Assembly: GCF_025836975.1 (NCBI RefSeq)
Contig: NZ_CP107548.1
Span: 1,550,001 to 1,614,000, forward strand
DNA: 64,000 nt
DNA from: Pollutimonas sp. M17
GTDB taxonomy: Bacteria; Pseudomonadota; Gammaproteobacteria; Burkholderiales; Burkholderiaceae_B
Direction: 5' to 3'
Shown here: piece by piece, positions 36,007-45,673 of the stretch
How the letters are laid out: each line of letters begins with the position of its first letter
Numbering within the stretch: position 1 is the stretch's first letter
Made by a program: the position numbers and the translations under genes
The notes under the pieces: model-generated
The model's input: only the letters and a program-made list of their open reading frames with translations
The model's database searches: none
Told to the model about the DNA's origin: nothing

Positions 36007-37697
36007 CAGATCCGTCTACAACGTCGAAGTCCAACGAGGATGGCAAGGCCGGCGGCGATGATGCCGGGCTCACCGCAGGGCGCGGGGCGCCGCTCCAGCC
36101 TCATGTCCGGCCCCGGCGGGAAAGAAGGATTTCCTGGATATGGCTGGTTCCGCTGGTCGCGGCGCTGGTGGGCGCCTCGCTGCTGGTGCGCAACTGGCTG
36201 CATACAGGGCCCACCATCACCATCAGCTTCGAGTCGGCCGAGGGGCTGGAGGTGGGCCAGACCAAGATCCGCTACAAGGATGTGGTCATCGGCGTGGTAT
36301 CCGGCATCAAGGTATCGTCCGACCGCTCAAAGGTATTGGTCAGCGCGGACTTGAACCGCGAGGGATCCGAATACATTACCCAGAAGGGCAGCCGTTTCTG
36401 GGTCGTGCGTCCACGCCTGGGGCTTAGCGGCGTGTCCGGCCTGGGTACGCTGCTGTCGGGCGCCTACATAAGCGTGGACGCGGCCGAATCCAGCAACGGC
36501 GACGACCCGGTGTACGCGTTCGAAGGGCTGGAAAAGCCGCCTGAGATCACCAGCGGCCGGCCCGGCACGCGCTACACGCTGTATTCAGCCGATCTGGGCT
36601 CGCTGGAGATCGGCTCGCCGGTCTATTTCCGACGCATACAGGTCGGCCGCGTCATCGGCTACGATCTGGACAAGGATGGAAAATCCGTCAACATACAGAT
36701 ATTCATCGACGCGCCGAACGACAAATTCGTTACGTCCGATACGCGCTTCTGGAATGCCAGCGGCATCAACCTGTCGCTGGACGCCGATGGTTTCAATGTG
36801 CAGACGGGTTCGCTGGTTTCCGTGGTGGCCGGCGGCGTGGCCTTCGCGTCCGTCAACGAAGCCAATACGGAGCCGGCCAAGGCGGACAGCCGCTACGCGC
36901 TGGGGGCAACGCGGGTCGAAGCCATGGCCGATCCGGACGGCCCCCCGTTCCCCATCGAGCTGCATTTCCATCAGTCGGTGCGCGGCCTGAAAGTGGGTGC
37001 ACCGGTCGACTTCCGCGGGCTGGAACTGGGCAAGGTGGTCGACATCGACCTGGAGTTCAACCAGAAGACCAAGCGCTTCTACGCCCTGGTCAAGGCCGAG
37101 CTGTATCCCTTGCGCTTCGGCGCGGTGTACGACAACCTGATGAAACTCGATTCGGACGCCGATTACCCCGGCGCCGTCCTGCTGGCGCCCCTGGTCAAGC
37201 ATGGCTTGCGCGGGCAGATACGCGCCGCCAACCTGCTGACCGGCCAGCAATACGTGGCCCTGGATTTCTTCCCCGATGCCGAGTCGGCCGACTTCGACGC
37301 CAAACAGGTGCCGGTGGTGCTGCCCACCATTGCCGGTAGCTTCGACCGCCTGCAGCAGCAGATCAGCAGCATCGTGGGCAAGCTGGACGCCATCCCCTTC
37401 GAAGGCATAGGCAAGGACCTGCGCTCCAGCCTGACGTCCATGACCAAGCTTCTGAAGCGCTTCGAGGGCGAACTGACCCCGCAGGCGACCACCATGCTGA
37501 AGACGGCGCAGAAATCGCTTGAACGCATCGACCGCGTGCTGGCCGAGGACTCCCCCTTGAGCTCGAATGTGGAGCGTACGCTGGGTGAGATCAACGCTGC
37601 GGCCAAGTCCTTGCGGGCCTTGTCCGACTACCTGCGCACGAACCCTTCGGCGCTGGTCCGCGGGCGGGCCCCTGATGCCTTGCCGGTCAGCCCATAG
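36003..37697 (+). CDS. pqiB: Intermembrane transport protein PqiB (MlaD/MCE-domain protein)
   Basis: A 564-residue protein with a disordered N-terminus, one transmembrane helix (ISWIWLVPLVAALVGASLLVRNWL, about residues 40-64) and three MCE domains in the periplasm (starting near 68, 185 and 315, each with a KVG/EVGQ-type opening such as VGQTKIRYKDVVIGVV). The C-terminal coiled coil (about 440-540) can form the tunnel seen in E. coli PqiB. The ATG used here overlaps the pqiA stop; the frame extends upstream but would lie inside pqiA. Confidence 0.95.
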   Translation: MTDPSTTSKSNEDGKAGGDDAGLTAGRGAPLQPHVRPRRERRISWIWLVPLVAALVGASLLVRNWLHTGPTITISFESAEGLEVGQTKIRYKDVVIGVVSGIKVSSDRSKVLVSADLNREGSEYITQKGSRFWVVRPRLGLSGVSGLGTLLSGAYISVDAAESSNGDDPVYAFEGLEKPPEITSGRPGTRYTLYSADLGSLEIGSPVYFRRIQVGRVIGYDLDKDGKSVNIQIFIDAPNDKFVTSDTRFWNASGINLSLDADGFNVQTGSLVSVVAGGVAFASVNEANTEPAKADSRYALGATRVEAMADPDGPPFPIELHFHQSVRGLKVGAPVDFRGLELGKVVDIDLEFNQKTKRFYALVKAELYPLRFGAVYDNLMKLDSDADYPGAVLLAPLVKHGLRGQIRAANLLTGQQYVALDFFPDAESADFDAKQVPVVLPTIAGSFDRLQQQISSIVGKLDAIPFEGIGKDLRSSLTSMTKLLKRFEGELTPQATTMLKTAQKSLERIDRVLAEDSPLSSNVERTLGEINAAAKSLRALSDYLRTNPSALVRGRAPDALPVSP

Positions 37698-37715
37698 CCC
37701 CCTCCGGAGACAACC

Positions 37716-38360
37716 ATGCATGGCTTGAAGACAACGGCGATTTTCCTGATGGCGGGCCTGCTTGGCGCCTGCGCATCCAGCAAGCCCAGCCAGTATTACA
37801 CCTTGCTGCCGCCCCCCGCGACCAGCCAGGCGGTGCCGGAGCAGGCCCACGACCGTCCGAAGTTCGCCATCAGCGTCGAGCCGGTCCAAGTGCCGGAGCA
37901 GGTGGATCGGCCGCAGATCGTCGTCAGCGATCCGAATTCCACCCAGGTCGTGCCGCTTAACGGCTCCTTGTGGGCTTCGCCCGTGGCAGACGAGTTGCGC
38001 AATGCGCTGTTCGATGGCATCACCCGCCGTCTCGGCGTGCTGGACGTGGCGCTTGCCGGCGCGCCCGATACGCTGCCGGTATGGCGCATCGGCGTGCGTG
38101 TGCAGCGCTTCGATTCCCTGTATGGCGAGCGCGCCTTGATCGACGCCACCTGGCGCCTTTCGCCCGTTCACCAGCCGGGCAAGAAGACCCGCTTGTGCCG
38201 CGCCGAGGCCCGCGCCGCCGTGGGAGAGGGCATGTCGGCCTTGGTCGCCGGCCACCAGGCGGCCGTCGACCGGCTGGCCGCCGCCATCGCGGGCCAGCTG
38301 AACGGAACCGAACCAACGAATTCCGATGGGTTGCTCTTTAAAGGTTGTACCTTTTATTGA
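37716..38360 (+). CDS. pqiC: PqiC-type outer-membrane lipoprotein (ABC-type transport auxiliary, DUF330)
   Basis: A 214-residue lipoprotein: signal peptide with lipobox LLGAC (Cys19), then SSKPSQYYTLLPPP, the family opening. The rest matches the PqiC/YmbA fold (QIVVSDPNSTQVVPLNGSLWASPVADELRNAL). It is 18 bases after pqiB and completes the pqiABC system. The stop lies just after the first PutA-like site of the putA promoter, so the two transcription units nearly touch. Confidence 0.92.
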   Translation: MHGLKTTAIFLMAGLLGACASSKPSQYYTLLPPPATSQAVPEQAHDRPKFAISVEPVQVPEQVDRPQIVVSDPNSTQVVPLNGSLWASPVADELRNALFDGITRRLGVLDVALAGAPDTLPVWRIGVRVQRFDSLYGERALIDATWRLSPVHQPGKKTRLCRAEARAAVGEGMSALVAGHQAAVDRLAAAIAGQLNGTEPTNSDGLLFKGCTFY

Positions 38361-38403
38361 TATTTTAATTAGGGGTTAACCTTAGTGTAAAAAAGGTGCA
38401 ACC
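38343..38403. promoter_or_regulatory. Putative PutA operator sites before putA
   Basis: GGTTGTACC (38343-38351) and GGTGCAACC (38395-38403) carry GTTGTA and, on the other strand, GTTGCA. The ribbon-helix-helix domain of E. coli PutA recognises GTTGCA. They flank an AT-rich region likely to hold the putA promoter and a GGTTAACC palindrome. Autorepression by the PutA N-terminal domain is inferred. Confidence 0.55.
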
Positions 38404-38494
38404 TGTGTAGTATTCCATACCGCTGGGTATCGGCGCGGCCTTGTATTGAGGCCTGGCCGGTTCCGGATGGTGGCACAGGAATACGGACACACAT

Positions 38495-41400
38495 ATGGCA
38501 ACAACCACATTGGGCGTCAAGGTCGACGAATCCTTGCGCGAACGCTTGAAAACCACGGCGGCCAAGCTTGGCTGCACCCCTCACTGGCTACATAAGCAGG
38601 CCCTGCTGGCTTATGTCGAAGCCATAGAGCGGGGGCAGATGCCGGCCGAGATCGCGCATTTCGGCCAGGGCGACGGCGAAGCCGAAGCGGGAGAGCTTCC
38701 CGCGCCGGACGCCCCGCCGCCGTTCTATGAGTTCGCCCAGGACGTTCAGCCGCAGTCCGTGCTGCGCGCCGCCATCACGTCGGCCTACCGGCGCCCCGAA
38801 ACCGAATGCGTGCCCTTGCTGATCGATCAGGCGCGCTGCGCGCAGCCGCAGGAAGTACATGCGCTGGCCCGCCGCCTGGTGGAAACCCTGCGCGGAAGAC
38901 GCAAGGCGGGCGGGGTCGAAAGCCTGATCCAGGAATTTTCCCTGTCGAGCCAGGAGGGAGTCGCCCTGATGTGCCTGGCCGAGGCGCTGCTGCGCATACC
39001 CGACCGGGCCACGCGCGACGCGCTGATCCGCGACAAGATCAGCCATGGCGACTGGCGTTCGCACATGGGAGAGTCGCCCTCGCTGTTCGTCAATGCGGCC
39101 ACCTGGGGCCTGATGCTCACGGGCAAGCTGGTCAGCGTCAACAGCGAGCAGTCCTTGTCCAGGGCTTTGACCCGGTTGATCGGCAAGGGCGGTGAACCGC
39201 TGATTCGCAAGGGCGTGAACATCGCCATGCGCATGATGGGCGAGCAGTTCGTGGCGGGCCAGACCATTTCATCGGCGATCGCCAACAGCCGCAAGCTCGA
39301 GGAAAAAGGCTTTCGCTATTCTTACGACATGCTGGGCGAAGCGGCCACCACGTCCGAGGACGCCGACCGCTATTACGCCTCGTATGTCCAGGCCATACAT
39401 GCCATAGGCAAAGCCTCGCAGGGCCGCGGCATCTACGAAGGGCCCGGTATTTCGATCAAGCTTTCGGCCTTGCATCCGCGCTATTCCCGCGCGCAGCACG
39501 ACAGGGTGATGGCCGAACTGCTGCCGCGCACCACAGAGCTGGCCAGGCTGGCCCGCAGCTACGACATCGGACTGAATATCGATGCGGAGGAGGCCGACCG
39601 GCTGGAGATTTCACTGGATATCCTGGAAGCCTTGTGCTTCGACCGCGAACTGTCGGGATGGAACGGCATCGGCTTCGTGGTCCAGGGCTATCAGAAGCGC
39701 GCGCCTTTCGTTATCGATTATGTCATCGACCTGGCCCAGCGCAGCGGCCACCGTCTGATGCTGCGCCTGGTCAAGGGCGCCTACTGGGACAGCGAGATCA
39801 AGCGGGCCCAGGTGGACGGGCTGGAAGGCTATCCCGTGTATACCCGCAAGGTTTATACCGATGTCGCCTACCTGGCATGCGCGCGGAAGTTGCTGGCGGC
39901 GCCCCAGGCCGTGTATCCGCAGTTCGCCACGCATAACGCCCAGACGCTGTCGGCCATCTATCACATGGCGGGCCGCAATTATTATCCCGGCCAGTACGAG
40001 TTCCAGTGCCTGCATGGCATGGGCGAGCCCCTGTACGAGCTGGTGACCGGGCCGCTGTCGCAGGGCAGGCTGAACCGTCCCTGCCGCATCTATGCGCCGG
40101 TGGGCACGCATGAAACCCTGCTGGCCTACCTGGTTCGCCGATTGCTTGAAAACGGCGCCAACACGTCCTTTGTGAACCAGATCGGGGATGAGGAAATACC
40201 CGTCGAGGTCCTGGTCGCCGATCCGGTGCAGGCCGCCGAGCGCATCCAGCCCTTGGGCGCTCCGCATGACAAGATACCCCTGCCGCGCGATCTGTACCGG
40301 CATGCCGATGGCCGGCCGAATTCCGCCGGCATCGATCTTAGCAACGAGCATCGCCTGGGTTCGCTGGCGGCGGCGCTGCTGAGCGGCGTGAGCCGCGACT
40401 GGTGCGCCTTTCCAATGCTGGCCGATGGCGGTTTCGTGTGGGACGACGCACGTGCCGCGGCCGTGCGCAATCCTTCGGATCGCCGCGATGTGGTGGGGCA
40501 GGTGATCGAGGCGACCGAGGCCGATGTGGCGGCGGCCCTGGCGGCGGCCGAGCATGCCGCGCCCATCTGGGCGGCAACGCCGGTGGCCGAGCGCGCGCAA
40601 TGCCTGGTCCGCGCGGCGCGGATGCTCGAAGACGAAATGCAGCCCTTGCTGGGGCTGATCGTGCGCGAGGCGGGCAAGTCGCTCCCCAACGCGATCGCCG
40701 AGGTGCGCGAAGCGGTGGATTTCCTGCGCTACTACGCCGCGCAGATCGAGCGCTCATTTTCCAACGACACCCATCGCCCGCTGGGGCCGGTGCTGTGCAT
40801 CAGTCCGTGGAACTTCCCTCTGGCCATCTTTACCGGACAGGTGGCCGCGGCCCTGGCCGCCGGCAACACGGTGCTGGCCAAGCCCGCCGAGCAGACCAGC
40901 CTGATCGCGGCGGCGGCCGTATCCGTTCTTCACAGGGCCGGCGTGCCCGCCGGCGCAGTCCAGTTGCTTCCGGGCCGCGGTGAAACCGTGGGTGCGGCGC
41001 TGGTGGCCAGCCCTGCGGTGCGCGGGGTGATGTTTACGGGGTCGACCGACGTGGCGCTGCTCATATCCCGCACACTGGCCGAGCGGCTGGACGACGCCGG
41101 ACACCCCATACCGCTCATTGCGGAAACCGGCGGCCAGAATGCCATGGTGGTGGACTCCTCCGCCCTGGCCGAGCAGGTGGTGTTCGATGTGCTGGCATCG
41201 GCCTTCGATTCGGCCGGCCAGCGCTGCTCCGCGCTGCGTCTGCTTTGCGTTCAGGAAGATTGCGCCGATCGCGTGCTGACCATGTTGCGCGGGGCCATGC
41301 GCGAACTGCGCACCGGCAGGACCGATGTGCTGGCGACCGACGTCGGGCCGGTCATCGATGCCGAGGCACAGGCCGGCATACAGGCGCATATCAAGGCCAT

Positions 41401-42310
41401 GCGCGAGGCGGGGCACAAGGTCGACCAGCTCGGCCTGGACGCCGCCTGCGCGCACGGCTATTTCGTGCCGCCGACCCTCATCGAACTCAGCGCCGTGTCC
41501 GAACTGAAAAAGGAAGTATTCGGTCCGGTGCTCCACGTCGTGCGCTACAAGCGCCAGGAGCTGGATGCGCTGGTCGATGCCGTGAATGCAACGGGCTACG
41601 GACTGACCTTCGGCGTGCACACCCGGCTGGATGAAACGGTGGCGCGCGTGTCCGAACGGATACAGGCCGGGAACATCTACGTGAACCGGAATATCGTCGG
41701 CGCGGTCGTCGGCGTCCAGCCCTTTGGCGGCGAGGGCCTGTCGGGCACGGGGCCCAAGGCGGGCGGTCCCCTGTATCTGCTGCGCCTGCTGTCGCGGCGG
41801 CCGGCCGGTCTGCCCGAGGGCTGCGAAATCGATGGCGGGCGCGCTGCGGCTAAGGCGCTGCCGGGCCCTACGGGCGAAAGCAATCTTTATCGCGTCAAGC
41901 CTCGCGGCACCGTCTTGTGCGTGCCCATGACCGGCGCGGGCGCGCATGCGCAATGGCAGGCCTGCCTCGATACGGGCAATGGCATGGTGGTCGTCGGCGA
42001 CGGCGCGGGGCGGGCGTTCTTCGCCGGCCTGGACGCCGCTGCGAAGGCATCCATACGTCTTGCCGGGCCAGAAGAAATCGATGGCGGCGATTATGACGCC
42101 GTGCTTTTCGAGGGCGACAGCGATGCCCTGCGTGAACTGAATCGCAGCGTGGCCGGTCGCAATGGACCCATCGTTCCGGTTCAGGGCCTGAGCAGCGACG
42201 AGCTTGCGTCGGGCGCGGCCTATCGCCTGGAGCCTTTGCTTCGCGAGGTCTCGGTCTGCGTGAATACGGCGGCGGCCGGCGGCAATGCCAGCCTGATGAT
42301 GGTGGGCTGA
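38495..42310 (+). CDS. putA: Trifunctional proline utilization protein PutA (regulator / proline dehydrogenase / P5C dehydrogenase)
   Basis: A 1271-residue protein that oxidises proline to glutamate in two steps and can repress its own gene. Domains in order: ribbon-helix-helix DNA-binding segment (residues 1-47; TTTLGVKVDESLRERLKTTA), FAD-dependent proline dehydrogenase barrel (about 190-560; LRLVKGAYWDSEIKRAQVDG), and NAD-dependent P5C dehydrogenase (about 640-1120; CISPWNFPLAIFTGQVAAAL, GGQNAMVVDSSA, and catalytic Cys in SAGQRCSALRLL), then a C-terminal domain. It is the long type B/C regulatory form. GTTGCA-type sites precede it. Confidence 0.97.
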   Translation: MATTTLGVKVDESLRERLKTTAAKLGCTPHWLHKQALLAYVEAIERGQMPAEIAHFGQGDGEAEAGELPAPDAPPPFYEFAQDVQPQSVLRAAITSAYRRPETECVPLLIDQARCAQPQEVHALARRLVETLRGRRKAGGVESLIQEFSLSSQEGVALMCLAEALLRIPDRATRDALIRDKISHGDWRSHMGESPSLFVNAATWGLMLTGKLVSVNSEQSLSRALTRLIGKGGEPLIRKGVNIAMRMMGEQFVAGQTISSAIANSRKLEEKGFRYSYDMLGEAATTSEDADRYYASYVQAIHAIGKASQGRGIYEGPGISIKLSALHPRYSRAQHDRVMAELLPRTTELARLARSYDIGLNIDAEEADRLEISLDILEALCFDRELSGWNGIGFVVQGYQKRAPFVIDYVIDLAQRSGHRLMLRLVKGAYWDSEIKRAQVDGLEGYPVYTRKVYTDVAYLACARKLLAAPQAVYPQFATHNAQTLSAIYHMAGRNYYPGQYEFQCLHGMGEPLYELVTGPLSQGRLNRPCRIYAPVGTHETLLAYLVRRLLENGANTSFVNQIGDEEIPVEVLVADPVQAAERIQPLGAPHDKIPLPRDLYRHADGRPNSAGIDLSNEHRLGSLAAALLSGVSRDWCAFPMLADGGFVWDDARAAAVRNPSDRRDVVGQVIEATEADVAAALAAAEHAAPIWAATPVAERAQCLVRAARMLEDEMQPLLGLIVREAGKSLPNAIAEVREAVDFLRYYAAQIERSFSNDTHRPLGPVLCISPWNFPLAIFTGQVAAALAAGNTVLAKPAEQTSLIAAAAVSVLHRAGVPAGAVQLLPGRGETVGAALVASPAVRGVMFTGSTDVALLISRTLAERLDDAGHPIPLIAETGGQNAMVVDSSALAEQVVFDVLASAFDSAGQRCSALRLLCVQEDCADRVLTMLRGAMRELRTGRTDVLATDVGPVIDAEAQAGIQAHIKAMREAGHKVDQLGLDAACAHGYFVPPTLIELSAVSELKKEVFGPVLHVVRYKRQELDALVDAVNATGYGLTFGVHTRLDETVARVSERIQAGNIYVNRNIVGAVVGVQPFGGEGLSGTGPKAGGPLYLLRLLSRRPAGLPEGCEIDGGRAAAKALPGPTGESNLYRVKPRGTVLCVPMTGAGAHAQWQACLDTGNGMVVVGDGAGRAFFAGLDAAAKASIRLAGPEEIDGGDYDAVLFEGDSDALRELNRSVAGRNGPIVPVQGLSSDELASGAAYRLEPLLREVSVCVNTAAAGGNASLMMVG

Positions 42311-42385
42311 GCGGCCGCGCCGGAATCAATGGTTTTTCAGGGTTACGACCAATTATCGCTTGGTTGTGCTTTTGGTTTAATGCGG

Positions 42386-42394
42386 GGTGCAACC
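42386..42394. promoter_or_regulatory. PutA-like site before the livJ-type operon
   Basis: GGTGCAACC here is identical to 38395-38403 before putA and contains GTTGCA on the minus strand. It lies 44 bases before the binding-protein ATG, in the promoter region. Control by PutA is inferred. Confidence 0.45.
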
Positions 42395-42437
42395 CGCGCT
42401 CGGGGATATTCGTATTCCCATCCACAAGGAGATAAAC

Positions 42438-43595
42438 ATGCAGTCCACCAAAGGATTCAAACTACTGGCCGCAACGGCCTCCGTCCTGGCAGGCTTCGCC
42501 TTAAGCCCGGCGCAGGCCGCCGACACCACGGTCAAGCTTGGTTTTGCCGCGCCGCTCACGGGCCCGCAGTCGCATTATGGCGAGGACATGAAAAATGGCC
42601 TGACCCTTGCGCTGGAAGAAGCCAATAAACAGAACATCCAGCTCGATGGCAAGACCGCCAAGTTCGAACTGGTGACGCGCGACGACCAGGCCGACCCCCG
42701 CACCGCCGTGCAGGTGGCGCAGCAGATCGTCGATGAAGGCGTGCAAGGCATATTGGGCCATTTCAATTCCGGCACCACCATTCCCGCTTCGCGCGTCTAT
42801 AACGACGCGGGCCTGCCGCAGATCGCCATGGCGACCTCGCCCGAATACACTCAGCAGAACTACGACACCACCTTCCGCATGATGACCAGCGACACGCAGC
42901 AGGGCGCGGCGGCGGGTGAATTCATCGTCAAGGACCTGAAGGCCAAGACCGTGGCGCTGATCGACGATCGCACCGCCTACGGCCAGGGCCTGGCGGACCA
43001 GGTGGCCAAGGCTGTCGAAGCCAACGGCGGCAAGGTCATCGCGCGCGAATACACCACCGACAAGGCCAACGACTTCACGTCCATCCTGACCAACATCAAG
43101 TCCAAGGCGCCCGATGCCATCTTCTTTGGCGGCCTGGACGCGCAATCGGGCCCGATGCGCCGCCAGATGGTCACGCTGGGCATCAAGGCCCCGCTGGTCT
43201 CGGGTGAAATGACCCGCAGCGACACTTTCCTGAAACTGGCCGGCGATGCCGCCAACGGCACCTACGCCTCGCTGGCCGGCGTGCCACTGAAGCAGATGGC
43301 CGCGGGTGAAAAATTCGAAGCCGACTACAAGGCCCGCTTCAAGGTCGAGCCCGGCGTCTATGCGCCTTACGCCTATGACGGCGCATGGAACATGATCACC
43401 GCCATGAAGGAAGCCGGATCGGCCAAGCCCGAGTCCTACCTGCCCAAGCTGGCCTCCTTGCAGCGCACCGGCGCCACCAGCCAGAACATCGCCTATGACA
43501 AGAACGGCGACCTGAAGGAAATTTCCGTCACCATTTACGAAGTCAAGAACGGTAAATGGGAAATGGTCAAGACCATGGTCAGCAAGGCCAACTAA
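42438..43595 (+). CDS. livJ: Branched-chain amino acid ABC transporter, periplasmic substrate-binding protein
   Basis: A 385-residue binding protein from the ATG at 42438 (AAGGAGAT precedes); the frame starts 17 codons earlier without support. The signal peptide MQSTKGFKLLAATASVLAG continues to a cut after AQA. The mature part begins VKLGFAAPLTGPQSHYGEDM, and GILGHFNSGTTIPASRVYNDA and AGEFIVKDLKAKTVALIDDRTAYGQGLAD follow, as in LivJ/LivK. It binds Leu/Ile/Val or another amino acid. First of the five-gene operon; a hairpin separates it from livH. Confidence 0.94.
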   Translation: MQSTKGFKLLAATASVLAGFALSPAQAADTTVKLGFAAPLTGPQSHYGEDMKNGLTLALEEANKQNIQLDGKTAKFELVTRDDQADPRTAVQVAQQIVDEGVQGILGHFNSGTTIPASRVYNDAGLPQIAMATSPEYTQQNYDTTFRMMTSDTQQGAAAGEFIVKDLKAKTVALIDDRTAYGQGLADQVAKAVEANGGKVIAREYTTDKANDFTSILTNIKSKAPDAIFFGGLDAQSGPMRRQMVTLGIKAPLVSGEMTRSDTFLKLAGDAANGTYASLAGVPLKQMAAGEKFEADYKARFKVEPGVYAPYAYDGAWNMITAMKEAGSAKPESYLPKLASLQRTGATSQNIAYDKNGDLKEISVTIYEVKNGKWEMVKTMVSKAN

Positions 43596-43613
43596 GCCTT
43601 GCCGGTTGTTCAC

Positions 43614-43633
43614 GGGCCGGCCTCGGCCGGCCC
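43614..43633 (+). terminator. Intercistronic hairpin between livJ and livH
   Basis: GGGCCGGCC and GGCCGGCCC (43614-43633) form a GC-only stem without a T-run, 18 bases past the livJ stop. Such hairpins often stabilise the upstream binding-protein mRNA and lower expression of the membrane genes. The sequence is seen; the effect is inferred. Confidence 0.5.
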
Positions 43634-43652
43634 AAGCTGCGAGTCCTAAAAC

Positions 43653-44585
43653 ATGGATATTCTTCTACAACAATTGGTCAACGGCGTCACCGTGGGCAGC
43701 GTGTATGCCCTGGTCGCCCTTGGCTACACCATGGTTTATGGGATCATAGGCCTGATCAATTTCGCCCATGGCGACGTCGTGATGGTGGGCGCCATGGTCG
43801 CGACCACGCTGGTGGTGACGCTCATCGGCGCGGATCCGGGCAGCCTGTCGGCCTGGCTGGCCGTGTCGGCCGCCTTGCTGCTGGCCATACCCGTCTGCAT
43901 GGCGCTGGGCTGGATCGCCGAGCGCTTCGCCTATCGGCCACTGCGCCGCGCGCCGCGCCTGGCCGCGCTGATCACCGCCATCGGCGTGTCCATCATCATC
44001 CAGAACATCGCGATGATGGTCTGGGGACGCAACTATCTTAGCTTTCCGCACATCATCGAACCGAATATCTTTCAGCTGGGCGGCGCGCGCATCAGCTTGC
44101 TGCAGGTCATCATCATCCTGTCGGCGACCGCCATCATGGCCGGGCTGCTGCTGGTGGTGCACCGCACCCGCCTGGGCACCGCCATGCGCGCCACGGCGCA
44201 GAACCGCGAAGTGGCCGGCCTGATGGGCGTCAACATCAATACCGTGATCTCCGCCGCCTTCCTGATCGGCTCGGCGCTGGCCGCGGTGGCCGGCGTCATG
44301 ATCACCACCTATTACGGAGTGGCCCAATACACCATGGGCTTCATGCTGGGCCTGAAAGCCTTTACGGCGGCCGTGCTGGGCGGCATCGGCAACCTGGGCG
44401 GGGCCATGCTGGGCGGCCTGCTGCTGGGCGTGATCGAATCGCTGGGCGCGGGCTATATCGGCGACCTGACCAACGGTGTTTTCGGCAGCAACTATCAAGA
44501 TGTGTTTTCCTTTATTGTGCTTATCCTGGTCCTGGTGTTCCGTCCGTCGGGGCTTTTGGGCGAACGGGTAGGGGACCGCGCATGA
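43653..44585 (+). CDS. livH: Branched-chain amino acid ABC transporter permease LivH
   Basis: A 310-residue inner-membrane permease, with about eight hydrophobic helices. The opening LLQQLVNGVTVGSVYALVALGYTMVYGIIGLINFAHGDVV is the family signature, and the C-terminal FTAAVLGGIGNLGGAMLGGLLLGVIE loop contacts the ATPases. The stop overlaps the livM start as ATGA. Confidence 0.96.
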   Translation: MDILLQQLVNGVTVGSVYALVALGYTMVYGIIGLINFAHGDVVMVGAMVATTLVVTLIGADPGSLSAWLAVSAALLLAIPVCMALGWIAERFAYRPLRRAPRLAALITAIGVSIIIQNIAMMVWGRNYLSFPHIIEPNIFQLGGARISLLQVIIILSATAIMAGLLLVVHRTRLGTAMRATAQNREVAGLMGVNINTVISAAFLIGSALAAVAGVMITTYYGVAQYTMGFMLGLKAFTAAVLGGIGNLGGAMLGGLLLGVIESLGAGYIGDLTNGVFGSNYQDVFSFIVLILVLVFRPSGLLGERVGDRA

Positions 44586-45673
44586 GTCATTCCACTGTTT
44601 CCCGTCAAGGCGGCATTTCGCTCAAAGTGTGGCTGGGCATCGCCTTGTGCGGCCTGGTGCTGGCCGTGCTGCCCTTCGTGCTGGGCATGGCCGGCCAAAG
44701 CTGGGTGCGCACGCTGAACTTCGCCCTGCTGTACGTAATGCTGGCCCTGGGCCTGAACGTCGTCGTCGGCTTCGCGGGCCTGCTCGATCTGGGCTATATC
44801 GCTTTCTATGCCGTGGGCGCCTATGTTTGGGCCTTGCTGGCGTCTCCGCACTTCGGCCTGCACCTGCCGTTCTGGGTGGTGCTGCCCCTGGGTGTGCTGC
44901 TGGCCGCCTTCTTCGGCGCCATGCTGGGCGCGCCCACCCTGAAGCTGCGGGGCGACTACCTGGCCATCGTGACCCTGGGGTTCGGCGAAATCGTGCGCAT
45001 CTTCATGAACAACCTGGATGCGCCCGTCAACATCACCAACGGTCCGCAAGGCATAAACCGCATCGATACCTTCTCCATCGGCGAGTTCGCCTTCGGGCGC
45101 TCGCAGTCGCTGTTCGGCTTCCGCATCACCGGGCCTGAAAAATATTATTATCTGCTCTTGCTGCTGACCATCATCATCGTCGTCATCTGCGTGCGCCTGC
45201 AGAACTCGCGCATAGGCCGTGCCTGGGAAGCCGTGCGCGAGGACGAGGTCGCGGCCAAGGCCATGGGCATCAATACGCGCAACATCAAGCTGCTGGCCTT
45301 TTCGATGGGCGCCAGCTTCGGCGGCGTGGCGGGCGCCATGTTCGCTTCCATGCAGGGTTTCGTCAGTCCCGAGAGCTTCAGCCTGACCGAATCCATCATG
45401 GTGCTGTGCATGGTGGTGCTGGGCGGCATGGGGCATATACCGGGCGTCATACTGGGCGCCATCATTCTTTCCGTCTTTCCGGAGCTGCTGCGGGCGGTGG
45501 TCGTGCCGGCGCAGCAGACCCTGTTCGGCGACGTGATCCTGGACCCTGAAGGCATACGCATGCTGCTCTTCGGCTTTGCGCTGGTGCTGGTCATGATCTT
45601 CCGTCCCGCCGGCCTATGGCCGTCGGCCACGCGACGGCGCGAACTCACCGCCTCCAAGGAGGGCCAGGCATGA
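44582..45673 (+). CDS. livM: Branched-chain amino acid ABC transporter permease LivM
   Basis: A 363-residue permease pairing with LivH. Typical segments are LNFALLYVMLALGLNVVVGFAGLLDLGYIAFYAVGAYV (near residue 42), LKLRGDYLAIVTLGFGEIVRI (near 120) and MGINTRNIKLLAFSMGASFGGVAGAMFA (near 230). About ten hydrophobic helices are seen. It overlaps both neighbours by 4 bases. Confidence 0.96.
   Translation: MSHSTVSRQGGISLKVWLGIALCGLVLAVLPFVLGMAGQSWVRTLNFALLYVMLALGLNVVVGFAGLLDLGYIAFYAVGAYVWALLASPHFGLHLPFWVVLPLGVLLAAFFGAMLGAPTLKLRGDYLAIVTLGFGEIVRIFMNNLDAPVNITNGPQGINRIDTFSIGEFAFGRSQSLFGFRITGPEKYYYLLLLLTIIIVVICVRLQNSRIGRAWEAVREDEVAAKAMGINTRNIKLLAFSMGASFGGVAGAMFASMQGFVSPESFSLTESIMVLCMVVLGGMGHIPGVILGAIILSVFPELLRAVVVPAQQTLFGDVILDPEGIRMLLFGFALVLVMIFRPAGLWPSATRRRELTASKEGQA

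Noticed and set aside
36585-38255. 556-codon minus-strand frame
   Set aside because: Antisense to pqiB and pqiC; no recognisable domain.
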